A stretch of DNA of 64,000 nucleotides from Lophius americanus (taxonomy: Eukaryota > Chordata > Actinopteri > Lophiiformes > Lophiidae). Both the position numbers and the translations under genes were made by a program. The stretch is from contig JBBDHG010000112.1 in the NCBI GenBank assembly GCA_037951165.1, positions 4,872,001 through 4,936,000 of the forward strand, read 5' to 3'. The notes beneath the pieces are model-generated. The model was not told where the DNA came from. It ran no database searches and saw only the letters and a program-made list of their open reading frames with translations. Shown piece by piece: positions 36,243 through 50,125 of the stretch. Each line of letters begins with the position of its first letter. Positions within the stretch are counted from its first letter, which is position 1.

Positions 36243-39200
36243 AGACAAACTTTACTGTTGTTTTCTCTCTTATGCTTTGGTAAAAAAAATAAAAATAAAA
36301 AAGTAATGAGTAATGACTGGACACATACAGATTAGTCTGATTTGCATGCTGTCCCAGCTAAACAGAACTGAAATGATTGGTGAAAAGCAATGAGAGAAGA
36401 CGCAGGACTTGAAAGAGTACAACTTCTTGAAAGCGGGACACATTCGTAAGGCTCAGCTTGCGTCTGTTTCGTCTACAATACTTGTGCTCCTCATTCCAGC
36501 CTCCACAAAGTCTTAAAAGGCTCAAACCCAAGGTTCCACACACATTTTATCGAAATAGAAAATCTTAAGTGCCCATGTTCAGTCTGTGTTCTTTGACAAA
36601 GGCCCAAGAATGCCATGCCCTTGGATGCATAAAGGCTGCACTTTTGGTCACAGAAAAACAGATGTTTTTTTTCATTCCAATCTATTGTGGCATCTACTGA
36701 ATGTACAAGCTGTGCATTCGCCTTCAGGCCACAATGCAATACTGTTGGCTCAAAGGAAACAGTGAGAACAAAATCCTCAGAACCCCGATTGAACGGTTCC
36801 ATAAAAACATGTAAAAATAAAAAGGCAGGTAAAATCCTATAAATCTCAAGGCTGGTAGACACAGAAGGGTCTTTGATAGGCCCACAGTACATTGATGTGG
36901 CTTGAGTTAACACAAAGAAAACTTTTAAAAGTACATCTCTGTCCTTTCATTACTTAGAGTGCGTCGATTTTGCTTCATCTTGAATGGAAGATAAGGACTG
37001 AGGACAGGCAGGCACAACCTGGTCAATACATCAATCAAGTCAAGTTTGGAGCATCCAATTTTTGCCAGAGAAAGATCTCAATGCATCACATTGACAACAT
37101 GATTTGGAGTTCCACATGGAGTGACAGGCCGACGATGACCAACAATGATGACCTCTAGCCCAAGCAACTCCCATTCACCTCCTGCTGGTCGCTCTCCTGT
37201 CCTCCAGGGACAGTCCTGCCCTGTCAGGATGTCAAATGACTGTTTAGGACATCCATCCTCTTTAAACTGAAAATTCTGCTGCTCGCTGACATTCTGACAA
37301 CAACAAGACATAACAAGACATCCGAGACCTGCAATTATAATATACACTAAATTTTCAATTTATTGTAATGTGTCTGTTGTACAAACCCCTACTGGGCCGA
37401 ATGTGATTAATACAAATATATTTTTGCCACTTGGCATCACTGTATGTATGGACTTAGATGGCTGCCATACCAAGAGTACAATAGATGAGATTTCTGGATT
37501 TCAAAACCCATCTTCTGATTCATTCTTGAGGTTCCAGGTGCATTCTGGGTTCAGATCACAGCTCTCATTGTCCAGTGGAAGAGAATGGCACAACAAATGA
37601 ACAATCACGATATAATATTCATTAATTCTTTTGTAACCAATTATCCTGTTTATTCTGTTCAGGGATTGGGGGTGTTGCTGGGGCCAATACCAAGTGACAT
37701 TGATTTAGAGGCCGGGTACAACCTGCTCAGTCATCGGTTCAACACAGGGCCGAAACAACATTTCACATCTACTGGCAACTTACAGTCACCAACTCACCTA
37801 TAATGGATGAATTTGGACTGTGCGAGGAGCTCTTAGTATGCTTACTTTTGATTCATCGAAAAAACTGAAAAGAACATATTTACCTATTTCACGTATTCCT
37901 TATGGAATATACGGACCCTAAATTTTTTATTGTATTTCTAATCAGTTTTGCTTTACCATACTTAGTGGGGTTGTGGTCTCCATAATATCAAACAAACTAG
38001 GATAAAAATCTTCCCCGAAAAAGCCAGATGCACCCCCTGTAATGAGGAAGCTGGCAGCTTTGCAATTTTTGGATGAGATACAGGTTGACTGCATAAAGGT
38101 CACACACAATTATTTGAAGCACACATCACCAATCCTGGTGCCATTACTGAATTCCAGTATTACAAGAGGCATTAATGAGCGAGTGAATGCATTTGCTTAC
38201 AGGCAGGCATAATTTTAAAGTTAAAACAAAAAAAAATTCCTAACAGGCAGTTAGAGACAGATATATATAAATGTTTCTATTCCAATCAGATTCATTCATT
38301 TGTCGAAGTAATATCAGTTTGTCATTTTTAAATTTATTTCCTCATTGATGTAAGCCATATTTGTGCTACCTGCCATGAAATCAAGATAAATACAAGTGAA
38401 ACTGAAAGTAGTAAACAGGATGAAATATATAGATATGCCACAGTGAGTTAAAATCTTCATTTAATTTGTCTAAGTATTGCAATAACAATCTCAAACTATG
38501 ATGTTCATAGACATTTATTTAGAGCACAATAAATGAGTTCTATATCGAGTCTATCATGTGTGTAAAGTAAACTGTTTTCAGTCTTTTCTCACACAAACAC
38601 ACAGACACAATACACTACCACACATACAGAAAGAGATAGTGTGTGTTAATTACAAACACATACCCTATTGTATTGCAATTGAATTTAAATTGTATTATCA
38701 TGTTTTTGATCATTCCTCTTATTTGTATCTAATCTTTTGTTGTACAGCAAACAAAGCGGTGAAAACATCTAGTGCACATTAGGAAAAATGATCTATTAAA
38801 ATATAATTGAGTTAAAAATAAGTGGCGGTACAATAATAATGATAGATTGTTTAAAATGTTAATTCATCAATATTACCCTAAAAGAACACAGACAAAAAAT
38901 GGGGCACATTATTTAAATGTAAATATGAAAACCTGGTCCTGTTTCTTTTGAACTCTGCAGCAAATGCCATAAATTTATGCAAAGATTGAACACAGTTGTT
39001 ATCAAAGTATTGCTATACTGTACATCAAACAGAGGGGCATAAATTAATTAGCATTCAGCTAATTAGGGAACAATTGCATGTTTAAAAACTTAAAGCCAAC
39101 AACACTGTTTGACCAAAAAAATTATCACCCAAGAGAGATGTAGTGCATTGCAAGACAGAAAATAGCATTTGTATAAATTAACAAGGGTGTTCCTTCATAT

Positions 39201-39480
39201 CAGATACTAAAAGATTTATCTGAGAAAGCAAGAGCCACAAATTAAAGTCAGAGGTTGTTATAGCCGTGGTTATAATTCTAATGCTGAACGCTGCTGGTGG
39301 TTTGTGAGGTTCACATCCTTTAAAACATAAACTACCTCCGCTAAATCCTCTTAAAAACAGTTTTAGGTTATCTATGAACGACTACTATTAACTATTTTAA
39401 ACACTGTAAAAAGCTTAAACTTACAAGGAAGCTGGCTGCAATAGATTTTTGAGTTTGAGGCCAATTCAAACTCCTATATT

Positions 39481-39660
39481 TTTGTTACACTGTACGTACA
39501 TGCAGAACGAAGCTGGGAATTTATCCCTGCATTCCACCCATCCCTGAGAGAGCAATGGTCGGCCCTTGTGAAGCACCCAGGAATCTGGGGTTTCAGGGTC
39601 TTGTTCAAGGACCCACGGCAAGTCGCATTGGAGGGTGGGCTCTGGGCTTCTAGCTTCCTG
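39481..39660 (-). mobile_element. SINE fragment, family of 25758-26013
   Basis: It shares with the fuller copy the order CATTC-ACCCATC-CTGAGAG, GGCCC-TTGTGAAGC, GGGGTTTCAGGGTCTTG, TTCAAGGACCC. The A-box end is not preserved. Confidence 0.7.
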
Positions 39661-40617
39661 CTAAGCTAACAACGTGACTGCTAAAGCTAAACAAATAAAA
39701 TGTATTTGGACTAAATAAAATATATATTTGTAGTTATATTTTAAAGTACTTCACAATGAATCAACTTCAACTTCACGACTGTAGGCAGACAAACAAAACA
39801 GTCTTGTACTCAAAAGCACGTACTAATTACTCTGTCCCTAACTAGCATTAAGGTCATTTGCATAAAGCTTAGAGAAGGTAAGAAATATACTAAGTATCAC
39901 ATTTCCTCTAAATCAATAAAGAAAAGGCCAATAATTACTTTATGTAATTAATTAATACCGTGTTTGCCTGACAGACCATCAGTAGAAGACAGGATTATAA
40001 CTTTTGATGTTTTCATCCGATGTTTCTCTCATAGATCTGGCGCTTCGCTCAGCTTCCGGGCTGTGCGGCCATGTGACTAAGGATAAAAACTGTAATCAAC
40101 ATTGTGAATTTAACAAAACTTAATAAAATAATGATCTTGATATACACAGTCTCCCCTTTTATTAAACTTTTATTCACCATTAGAAATTCATGAATGTTAA
40201 TAATGTCCTGCTCACCTGTTTGGTTAAGTACATTTTTAGTCTCTGTATTTTATATAAAAATAGGTGCTACAGTTCAAACCAGTTTATAATATGACCCAGT
40301 GGCAGCATGTATGCTAAAGAGTAGGGGGCCAAAGGTAGAACCCTGAGGGGACTGCACAGGAAATAAATAAAATATGCAAAAAAAAGATTTTTCCACATTT
40401 TTTTTCATTGTGAGGACATTCAAGGGTTAGCTTCCGTTGTTGCCATGGCAATATACAAGTACGTCCCACTCAAGTGTCTTACAGTGGTCAGAAAATTGAA
40501 GAGGACACATGGATATTCTCATTGGATCTTTGTCAATATTGACATGTTTTCCCATGTTTTGTCAAATGGCAGATTAGCATGGAAAGAGGACACTGAAATA
40601 ATTTAAATATATCTTGT

Positions 40618-40618
<1 letters not shown>

Positions 40619-40669
<51 letters not shown>
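40619..40669. repeat. (TA)n microsatellite
   Basis: A pure TA run of about 50 bp. Confidence 0.95.
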
Positions 40670-40671
<2 letters not shown>

Positions 40672-42146
40672 CCCTTTCTTTTGTTTCCTGTAACTGTGAT
40701 ATTATCATCTGCCCATGCATGTTCGCTATGATTTGGTTGGCAGGACAGTATGGTTTGTAGTAATGGGATAACACTCGAAAAACATTGGAATGGTATTTTC
40801 AAACCCCAAGCTTTAGATTGTCTCTTACAACCATACTGTACTATGTCAGATATTGGCCAAGTCTTTCATGTTAACACTTTGCTTGCATTTGACTGGCTGT
40901 TGGGTAAGCACTGAAAGTAAAAATTAAGATTCAAAAGAATTTGACTCCTTGAGCAAGTTGCTGTACATTTCAGCATACCTTTTCTAAATAAAAAATCACC
41001 AACCATTTTCCAAAACGATTGCTGTATTTTGTTACTTTCATTAGTATGACAGCAAAAACAATGCTACACACAGCTGTAAAGAAACCTTCAAGAACTAACT
41101 CTGCAACCGTCAAAAATGATTTTTAACATCAAAGTCCATTAGATGCAATTATCGCAAATTAAATGTTTCAATCAGACCAACAGCTTTCTCTGAAGTAGCT
41201 GAGGATCGCAACCTCCATTTAGAGAATTCCAGACTTGAGTGTCACCCAATGCCAAAAGTGGGAGATATCAAAGAAGTTGGCGCTGATGTCAAATATGTCA
41301 AGCTAAATTCAAACACACAGAGACACTTTTCCCAAATAGAGCTATCTGCATCCCCACTTGGCAAAAAAAGGGGAGGAAAAATTCTGCCTTTGCACCTGGT
41401 AATCATTACAGAAATGAGAGACAGAAGAGGTTAAAACGCTGTGATGGGGAAAAAGCAAAGAAATTCACACTTCAGCACTGGAGCTTGCTAATGTCTCTGA
41501 CCCCTCCACACATAAACAGTTTAATTAACATGTATACATAACTTTCACTTTAACTGCTCATGGCATGTCAAATCAAAGTGTCTGTCAAAGATGTAAAACA
41601 GGGAGTTGATACTTTGCAGGTCCTCAATTCAAATCCAGCTCTGTTTAAATGCTCCAGCTGGCCGGAGAGGTTGGCAGTAACATATGAAGAGAGACAGACA
41701 GACAGGTAGACGGGCAGCCTATGTCAGTTCAGCAAAGCAAATTTTAAAGCGTTAACACCAGCAAAGCTTTGCTCAATTTAAACACGATGAAGGACTAATG
41801 GCAAGATTTTTTCGGTAGAAAAACAAAACAGACCAAAAATAAAAACATCTTTCATTTAGCTGCATGAGCCAGGTGAACAGAAGTCACGATTGACCACATG
41901 GGTGTGGAAAAGTCTGACCCATACACAATGCTTCTGAAGTAAACATGAATGTAGAAGGTTCTCTTAGTCTCTCGATTAAGATTGTTTTTAATCATCTGTA
42001 GTGAGTTATACCATCGGAAGAGATTTTAAGATTGTATATAGTAAGAACGTAGAATATAAGTGAGGCACCTTTCCTGTAAACATGGTGAACACAGATTGTC
42101 ATTTTCATTGGTTTTAACCTTTGTGCTACATAAGGAGCAGTACATG

Positions 42147-42437
42147 GCATAGTAGTGAACACGTTTCCCTGACAGAAATAAGGTTTTGGGTTCAAATCTA
42201 CCAGCATTGGGGCTAGTGTCTATGTTCACCTGCTACTCCCTGGGTTCCTTTGTGGCTTCCTCCAACAGTCCGAAAACCACGCAACATAGGCGAGGTGTTG
42301 ACTTCAAAGTGTGCGAGCGGGTTGGCCCTTTGTTTAACTGGCAAATCGACCCAACCTCTTGCCTAATGTCAGCTGAGGTAGGCACCAGCCCCTGCAATCC
42401 TTAACAGGATAAGCAGTTACAGAAAATGAATGAATGA
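42147..42437 (+). mobile_element. Teleost SINE-like interspersed repeat
   Basis: A B-box-like GGGTTCAAATC lies at 42188-42198. The body then reads GTTCACCTGCTACTCCCTGG, GGCTTCCTCCAACAGTCC and AATGTCAGCTGAGGTAGGCA, and ends in ACAGGATAAGCAGTTACAG with a GAATGAATG tail. This order is one of the most frequent dispersed repeats in fish genomes. It is non-coding and complete enough to read end to end. Confidence 0.75.
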
Positions 42438-45400
42438 AAATAAATGGTGTTCATTATTTGTGGAAGGTCAAGAAAGTGGACATTTTATGGTTTTACTTGC
42501 TTTTTGCCAATGGGCGTATATTAACAACTGATCCCCACACACATTAGCTGTGTTGATTGTAGACTCTGAATGTTCTAAATCAAATTAATATTTGATTCAT
42601 AGTTACTGCCCTTCCTTGAGAGGGTTGAGTCAGTAAAACCTGTGCCATATCAATATACAGAACATGAAACTCATTCCAAACCGTATTGGTCTGGGCCCGA
42701 GTTAACAGATGCCATCAATGGTACTGTTAGTCAGCAGGGTACTGCCATATGGTAGGAAACACATGATCTGATAAACAGTTGAAAGACGAAGAAGATGAAG
42801 ATAGTAATTGGTTTATATTCAGATACTAAAGGTAAAAGTTCAAGCAGGTACATGCAACCCTGAAAAACTGTGATTAAACTCTTCACTCTGTTCTCACACA
42901 GATGCATTACAGTTTGTCATCTCTGTGTGAAGGTAGGGTTGGGGTCAACATCTTTAACTGTTTCCATCCTGTTGTATTATTTTGAAAAGCAGGTCCGCTA
43001 TTCATTGAGGAGGGCCATTAGGACTCTCCCTATTTCTTTCCCACACACGCACTTCCAGTCAGTTGGGCTGTCACTCTGAGGAGGGGACCCCCAAGCCGGG
43101 CTACCTCTACAGGGCGTATAGCTACAGAGGAAAACTGACAGTGTACACATACACACACACAGGCACACACTGACGCTCAAAGAAACACCAATGCGGGTGT
43201 GTGATGCTCAGGAGAGGAGGTAGAGTTATTAGCTTAGCCCTGAACCACCTACTTAATATAGGGGCCGGTGGTGATTGCTAACAGAGCCTGGCAGAGGTGA
43301 CAGCTTTTGGCCCTGCTTGAGGAAATCCAATTGAAAAGCAGCCAAGAGGAACAACAACCCCGAAACAGATGTTGCTCACTACCACTGGTGCAACTTGGGC
43401 ACACACAAGCCAGGGGCAACAAACCGCAATAGCAAATCTGACACACACACACACAGTGTCAAACCTTATGAAACTGTAAAATCTACATGGGAAAAATGCA
43501 ACACAAGAAACATTGTTTTTTTTAAAAATAGTATTGTGCATTACAATTGACATTTACCTTATTTAACTTTTCCTCCTTACCTTTAGATTTGCTGATGTAA
43601 CATTTTGGTTTTTTTATATTTAACACATACTAATGTATCTTCTAATTGTTTTTCAATAAATAAATTTGATCTATATAGCCACCCCACAATACTGACAAAA
43701 CCCCAATTGGAGTAACAACCCTTTTTTTTCTCTTTAACTTGGGGGTTTGGTCTGGGTGTATAGAGAGAAGGGGACGGACAAAAATTCATTCTGACACATC
43801 TTTATGCCAGTCAATCACAAAGATAATATTTTCCATCGCTCTTGCCCTGTGTCTTATCGATTTTACATCAGACAAACAAATGTTATTGATAAAACACCCA
43901 AAAAACGGATGAGCTCTCCATTTACTTGGTTTGCTATTTGAATACACCAGAATTATTGGGGCGAGTGGGTGACTTGTTGAGTATATTTTAATTAATAATT
44001 ATACAATATTTTTAACTTTTATGTCTTTGAAATTATCTAAATTACAAGAAGCTGGACCAAAAACCAAATAAGTTACTAGTGGTTACCGACACCCTGAACC
44101 TCAATGCACAGAGTACATGTGGTAATATAATGGGGGTGGAACGGTGAGCATCTGAAAGAGTGAAAGAAAGAGTGAACTGTAAACAAACTAGCTTTTAAAC
44201 AAGACAATTTAGGGTTGCGTGTTTTAGATGCCAAGTAAAACAGGGCCATGGAAAACTGATACAAACTTTTAACACATGGGTCAAAGCAGGAGTCTTTGAA
44301 CTGGTTATGGAAAGCACGCTGCCAGCGCATAGAGCTGTTTAATTAAAAATACTTAGGTATCAGACGGTCCAGTCTGTGGCGTGCCCTTGTCAAACTGTAT
44401 GTGATCCTACTGTCAATCTCGCAGGGTGTTTTGCTAATTGCATAGTATTCCACTGACAGCGAGAAAAAATGTTGGCAGAGAACAAACCCTGGGATACAGC
44501 AGCTGGGGATTGGGTTTGGTTTATAGGAACTGTACACACTTGTATATACATACACACCCTCTGAAGAATTGTACAAAAGTTACTCAAGTTACTGACACAT
44601 GAACTCGATTCACACATAGATTAAATGCCAATGTGTTCATATACTGTACATATGTCAACTCATAAAACATTAGGATGTAGAAATATAAATCCACCCATAT
44701 AAACTTCCAGCCCCACACACACTCATGTGTTCTAACTACACACTTAATGTGCTGTGGTGTTAACACAACAACATTATAGCACATAGCACAACTATGCTGT
44801 CCCACCCGTATGATTGACTGTTTACAACCCCAACTACCACCTGAATCCCTCCCCCATCCTCCTCTCTCTACTTATTTGTGTATTAGCGCCCTCTTACAAT
44901 CCTTCTCTGTCTCCAACAACAGATTATCTTCCTTCCACATAGGAGGACTCTCCCACTCTGCACAGCTAGCGATATTAACAACATCTCCAGTACAAATAAC
45001 TCACGTTTTCTCCGCAAAACCATTGATTCTACCACATTTCCCATATTCATTGTTCGATCTCAGTCAAACGAAACCTTCATCCTGAATGATGTTATCACTT
45101 CCCAAAACCTGGGCTTTCTGATACTGTGTGAGATTTGACTTGTGTAAGGACTAATAACAGTTAGCTGCAATTTGAGAAACAGAAACAGAAACTATTTGAA
45201 CTATAGTTTTAGCTTGCTGTCGCCCATGGCAACCTTTTTCAATGAAATCGAATATTGTCGGACAACTTTCAGAGCCTTGACATGCTCATGATTAGAATTG
45301 ACTGCAAACATTAATAATTTCCTATCCTACCCTATATATCTTTTTATATCTTTCCCGCATTGTTCTTAATCATAACAGAATTATTATATCTCCAAATAGT

Positions 45401-46204
45401 CAGGGATAATGTAAATCGTCATCACCATCACTGTGTCCTCAACCGATCATGGGTCATTCTTAAATGTTATACTTACCTGGGTTGATTTTGGGAAATGTGG
45501 GTTGTATATTTACAACACTAGGGGGAATTCATCTCCAAAAGTTTTCGGATCATAATTTCTGTTTCTAAGTACACGTGTTTATCATGATGTACCTGAATAG
45601 TTCATATTTTACCCACTGGGGGAGCTTTTTCCGAAAAATTTCAGTTAAATAAACTAATGATACACCGATGTATATCTTTACAGTCGGACAGCTGCTGACC
45701 TGAAACTGACCTGTTGTGTGCTCCAGAGCATCTGTGAGGAACATGGAGACAATTTCAGTGATGAAGCTCACCAGACATGTAAACATTCAGCGTTTTGTTT
45801 GGACATTATGACATTAGAGGTGTATTAACGCTCCACTTTAACAGAAACTATTGGGTGTATTGACGGTCTACTTAAACAGAGAGAGTGAATTGTTTTGCAG
45901 CACACTACAAGTTTTGAAAAAAAAAAATTCTGTTTTGGTACTCCATCACATTTAAGCATTTTATTATGTCTGTATATTTAAGCGTATTGTGGCAGAGGGT
46001 TTTTGTTAATAAAAAAAATTGTTTATTTTGAAAACAACAGTCTACACAGTATCATATAAGAATGTGTTTATTTTGTATTCAGTCTGTTTTTCAGCCATTT
46101 GGTCCATTCGCACTCTTCATTATAATGCTAGTTTTTTTATTGCCTAGATGGAAGTGGTGCTCTCAGGCTAAGGCTACCTAAACACAACGGCCAAAAATAC
46201 GCCA

Positions 46205-46830
46205 CTTTTGGTATATAGCATACCACTATTATGCATACGACACTCAATTTTAAGTGTCCAAAAAACACTGGACGACTGCTTATCCATTGTAAAGAATTGG
46301 ATGACACACAACTGGTTTGTCCTTAATTTTGAAAAATGTGTCACTCATTACCAGCCAAAAAATATTACAAAAGACCAGGAATCTATGGCAAATTCAATGG
46401 CAATGAATTTTGGTTTAGTCCTGCAACTCTCAATTAAGAAAAAAAATGCAAAAATCAAATCAGTGCTTTCAATTTCGAATCTCAAAAGTATTATTCACAC
46501 CATTTTTTTTCTCTCTTCTTGACTTCTGTTGTTCACTTTTACCTACCGGAGTCAAATTTTCCCTACCTGTCCCTCAAACCGACCTCCAAACTAAAGGTGA
46601 CTGCCCTTATAGCACCAACATTACGGAACTTCGTTCCCACTTCCATCAGATCAACCATGTCTAACAAATTTTTTTTTTAAAACTCACTTGTTTGAAAACT
46701 CACTTGTATAAATTGAGGGTTTTTTTACAATGTGAATGATTGCTTTGTGTTATAGATGTTTTGTGTGTATGTATGGTGCACTCCATCTTAGATTTTATGC
46801 AAAGCACTTTATAAACTGTGATTACAAAGT
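46205..46830 (+). pseudogene. L2-clade LINE ORF2 3' fragment
   Basis: The frame at 46227 reads YYAYDTQF where intact L2 elements have FYADDTQ, so one catalytic aspartate is replaced by tyrosine. It continues in shifted frames with DDCLSIVKNWM, LNFEKC, IKSVLSIS and LDFCCSLL, matching the RT palm-thumb order. The LHWLPV block is missing. TALIAP-, FVPTSIRS- and FKTHLFENS-like text then leads to a 3' UTR with AAAGCACTTTATAA near 46800. It is dead and 5'-truncated. Confidence 0.75.
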
Positions 46831-47780
46831 AGTAAGGGTTAGATAGAGTGTTACTTACTTATTTGCACACATCCCCTGTCCACATTTCATAGCTCAACAT
46901 ACAAATTATAGTCTTGCACAGACATTTCTATGCAGAGAATACAAATGTATTATAGGAGCCAAACTCCCAAAGTGAAGCAAGCACTAGCAAACAGTCAATA
47001 CATACTAAAAATCAACTTGAATAGTAGAAGAAGAATTGCATATAGAGTCACAAAAAAAAAATGTCTCCTATTCTTCAAAAACACTTCACATATAAAGAAA
47101 GTTATGGGCACAAAACATGGAATCTTTCTCTTGTGTCAAAAAAATCCACCCATAAGAATCTGTGACATCCTTGAATTGTAAAGTTACATTCCCTGCTATT
47201 TCTAACGCTATATAAAGTCCAACAGACTCCACATATTCATTGCAATTGCCTTCTTGATTAATTATAAGGAAGAACAAATTACATAGTTAATTACTACTGG
47301 CATTGTGCCTACTACCAAAGTGCTGGCTGACAAATCATCCAGCAATAATCATTTACATCGTGATTGTGATGTTACCATGCAGTTAACCCTTTAATGAACC
47401 AACCAACAAAAAAGCTGTGGTAAAATTAGTTCTTTCTGTATTTTATTTCTTTAGGTTATTTATTAATTATCTTACACACTCTAAATGTATCATAAAATAC
47501 TAAATATATTTGGTGAAGCACGTTTTTAAACAGTTAAAAACAAATCTGACTTAGAAATTAGAAATTTACTTCATAATGAATTTTTTTATTTCATGAAAAT
47601 AAAAACTTTTGATAAGATGAGTTCAGCGTGTTGGAAATGGACGTTTTTCGGAAAACGGTTTGACTATGATCAGACTTTTTTTGGTTGAATACATATATGA
47701 TACTCAATTCTATTTAGTAAGTCCTCAGATGCTTTAATATGACCAAATGTTTCAATAGCCACGGTTAATGTCTTCCCTCA

Positions 47781-47880
47781 GTGGCCTCTTTGACCTGTGG
47801 TGTCCCCCAGTGCTCCAGGCTAGGCCCCCTCTCTTTACATGCTGTCCTTGGGTCATATTATAAACAGGTTCAGTCCCAAG
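47781..47880 (+). pseudogene. L2-clade LINE RT fragment (GVPQ motif)
   Basis: The frame reads LTCGVPQCSRLGPLSLHAVL. The RT motif SCGVPQGSxLGP is clear, with the motif glycine changed to cysteine. In an intact element this block precedes the YADD box, yet here it lies about 1 kb downstream of the 46205 fragment, so it is a separate or rearranged copy. Confidence 0.7.
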
Positions 47881-48004
47881 AAACGGAGATTCAAAACGTC
47901 CTTACCAAACAGTTGAGCAGGACTTTAAAGACAGATACTAAAAAAAACAAATTACTTAACCATGTAACGTGTACTTAACCACCAATCAAATTACTTTACC
48001 ATGC

Positions 48005-48235
48005 CATGTTAACCATATTAACATGGCATGGTTACGGCATGTTAACCATATTAACATGGCACGGTTACGGCATGTTAACCATATTAACATGGCATGGTTA
48101 CGGCATGTTAACCATATTAACATGGCCTGGTTATGGCATGTTAACCATATTAACATGGCATGGTTATGGCATGTTAACCATATTAACATGGCATGGTTAT
48201 GGCATGTTAACCATATTAACATGGCATGGTTATAG
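48005..48235. repeat. 33-bp minisatellite, seven copies
   Basis: Units start at 48005, 48038, 48071, 48104, 48137, 48170 and 48203, exactly 33 bp apart, with very few differences (CGG/TGG variants and single changes in units 2 and 4). Each unit contains CATGTTAA and its complement TTAACATG separated by 5 nt, so each can form a hairpin. Decayed unit-like text continues to about 48290. Because 33 is a multiple of three and the unit lacks stops in several frames, long repetitive frames appear on both strands; these are not genes. Confidence 0.95.
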
Positions 48236-50022
48236 CATGCCACATGGCTAACCCTGTAAGCCATGTTAACCATGTCCTTAACCATGTAGAGTCATGTGTG
48301 TTACCTTCAGTGAGGAGTTTCACCTCTTCAGGCGTAATGGACATTAACAATCCCAAGCCTGGCACATTTGCTCACTGGCTTCTTAACAGCAAACACTAAA
48401 CGTCTTCTAAGGAACACAGAATCGACGTAAAGGTATTATCTCCGGGAAACAAACTTTCTGGTTTTTGTTGTTGTGTGGTGTAAAACAATGTTTCTGCATG
48501 AAAAGGTTCAAATTTGCCCAGGGAACAATGGAACATTCACTCTTGTAGCCATTGTACCATGTGTCCATCTATTCATGCATAAATTAAGGCATCAAAAAAA
48601 AGAATAAAAATAATCCCCTGACAGATGCATGTGTTAATGTAAAACATTCGTCGGCACTTACACATGAACAGTAACATTGAAAACAAATAACTTAAGTTGC
48701 ACTTCTGACAGGACTGCTGCAGTGCCCTTCACTAACAATAACAGAAAAAAATCCAATTTGTAAACTCTGAGCAAGTTGGTTTTGGGTACAAAACATGGAA
48801 AAAAATTCTCCAGGCACTTTTATGGGATGCCTTTGCTCTACTCTTTCCCAGCTAAGGTGAGCTGAGATGAGGTTAATGGCATGTGTCAAGATCAAGAAGT
48901 GTGGGTGAGTGTATGAGATGTGTGTCCATAAATTTGTGTGTGTGTGTGTGAGTGTGTTTGTGTGTGAGAGAGAGAAAGGAAATATTTCACATGCCTCGTG
49001 GTGTAAATCCTCAATGGGTGAAACTTGTGATGCTTCATTGTGCTGCTACTGTGACCTTGTATTTGTTCAGAATGTAAATGACAAGAGATACGGTACATTA
49101 TTTGAATAGAAAGACGTTATGCTCTTTAAACAGATACAAATTCTCTATTAGAGTGAGTAGTGTTCCAAGTGCATGTCACTGTCACAAAGGTGTTTTTTTC
49201 CTATAATATAATGGGCAGATAATTAACCAGAGAGTTTCAAAACAACATTCTTCTCCCTATACAGTATTGTTTAAAAATAAGAAGTAGCAAAAAGTAAAAA
49301 GTTCCTCTGCGTAAATGGATATTGAAAAAGACAAACATTTTAAAATAGAAATATTAAGTGCTGCAGAAAACAAATTGAAAAATGAAGTGAAAGTGTGATA
49401 TTTGGGTCATACGTGTGGTCACCCTCATGTCTGCCTTTGTATCTATGTGTTTGTGTGTTCATATATGAGTGTGTGCATGTGCTTCAGCACCACCAGAGAT
49501 ACTGGGTGTATCCATCATGATAAACTGGCAGACTCGGCAACTGTCACATGCAATCACACTTCACTACGGTTCGCGGGGCTTCAAAGTGAAAATGAATGGT
49601 AGTTCATCGACATGAAGACTTCATATATCTTCGTTTTTTTGCTTTTTCTACCTTTTTTTTTTTTTGGGAAAGCTTGCTTCTTGTCTCCCAGCCCTCTTTT
49701 GTTGTGAAGATCACTTGTGTTTGACACTTTCCCAAATGCATAGGGCACATAGATTTTGAGGGGGACAAAAAGAAAAAGAAAAAGAAATGAATCCACAATG
49801 CACGGTTATCCACTCAAATCTCAGACTTTGCAGGATACACTTTTATAGACTGACATTTTGTTTTTCTCTTTCATCACTAACAGTTTTTGCTGACCTTGTA
49901 AACGTAGAATGCAAGAAAATGCAAGAGGGAAAATGCAAGAGTGAAGTTCTGATGAAATTATTAGGATTTGTGTGATGAAAGCCTCAAATACTCCACATTA
50001 AGTTTGACAAAAAGTGTCACGA

Positions 50023-50125
50023 TATATATATAGATATATAGATATATAGATATCTATTTAGATAAATGTATATATATATATATAGAGAGAGAGATAAATG
50101 TATGTGTGTGTATATATATATATGT
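50023..50125. repeat. Compound (TA)/(GATA)/(GA)/(TG) microsatellite
   Basis: Runs of TATATA, AGATATAT, GAGAGA and TGTGTG follow one another with two GATAAATGTAT spacers. Confidence 0.9.

Noticed and set aside
47969..48285. Tandem-repeat proteins of 81-99 residues on both strands
   Set aside because: They come from the 33-bp minisatellite, whose unit length is a multiple of three; there is no gene context.
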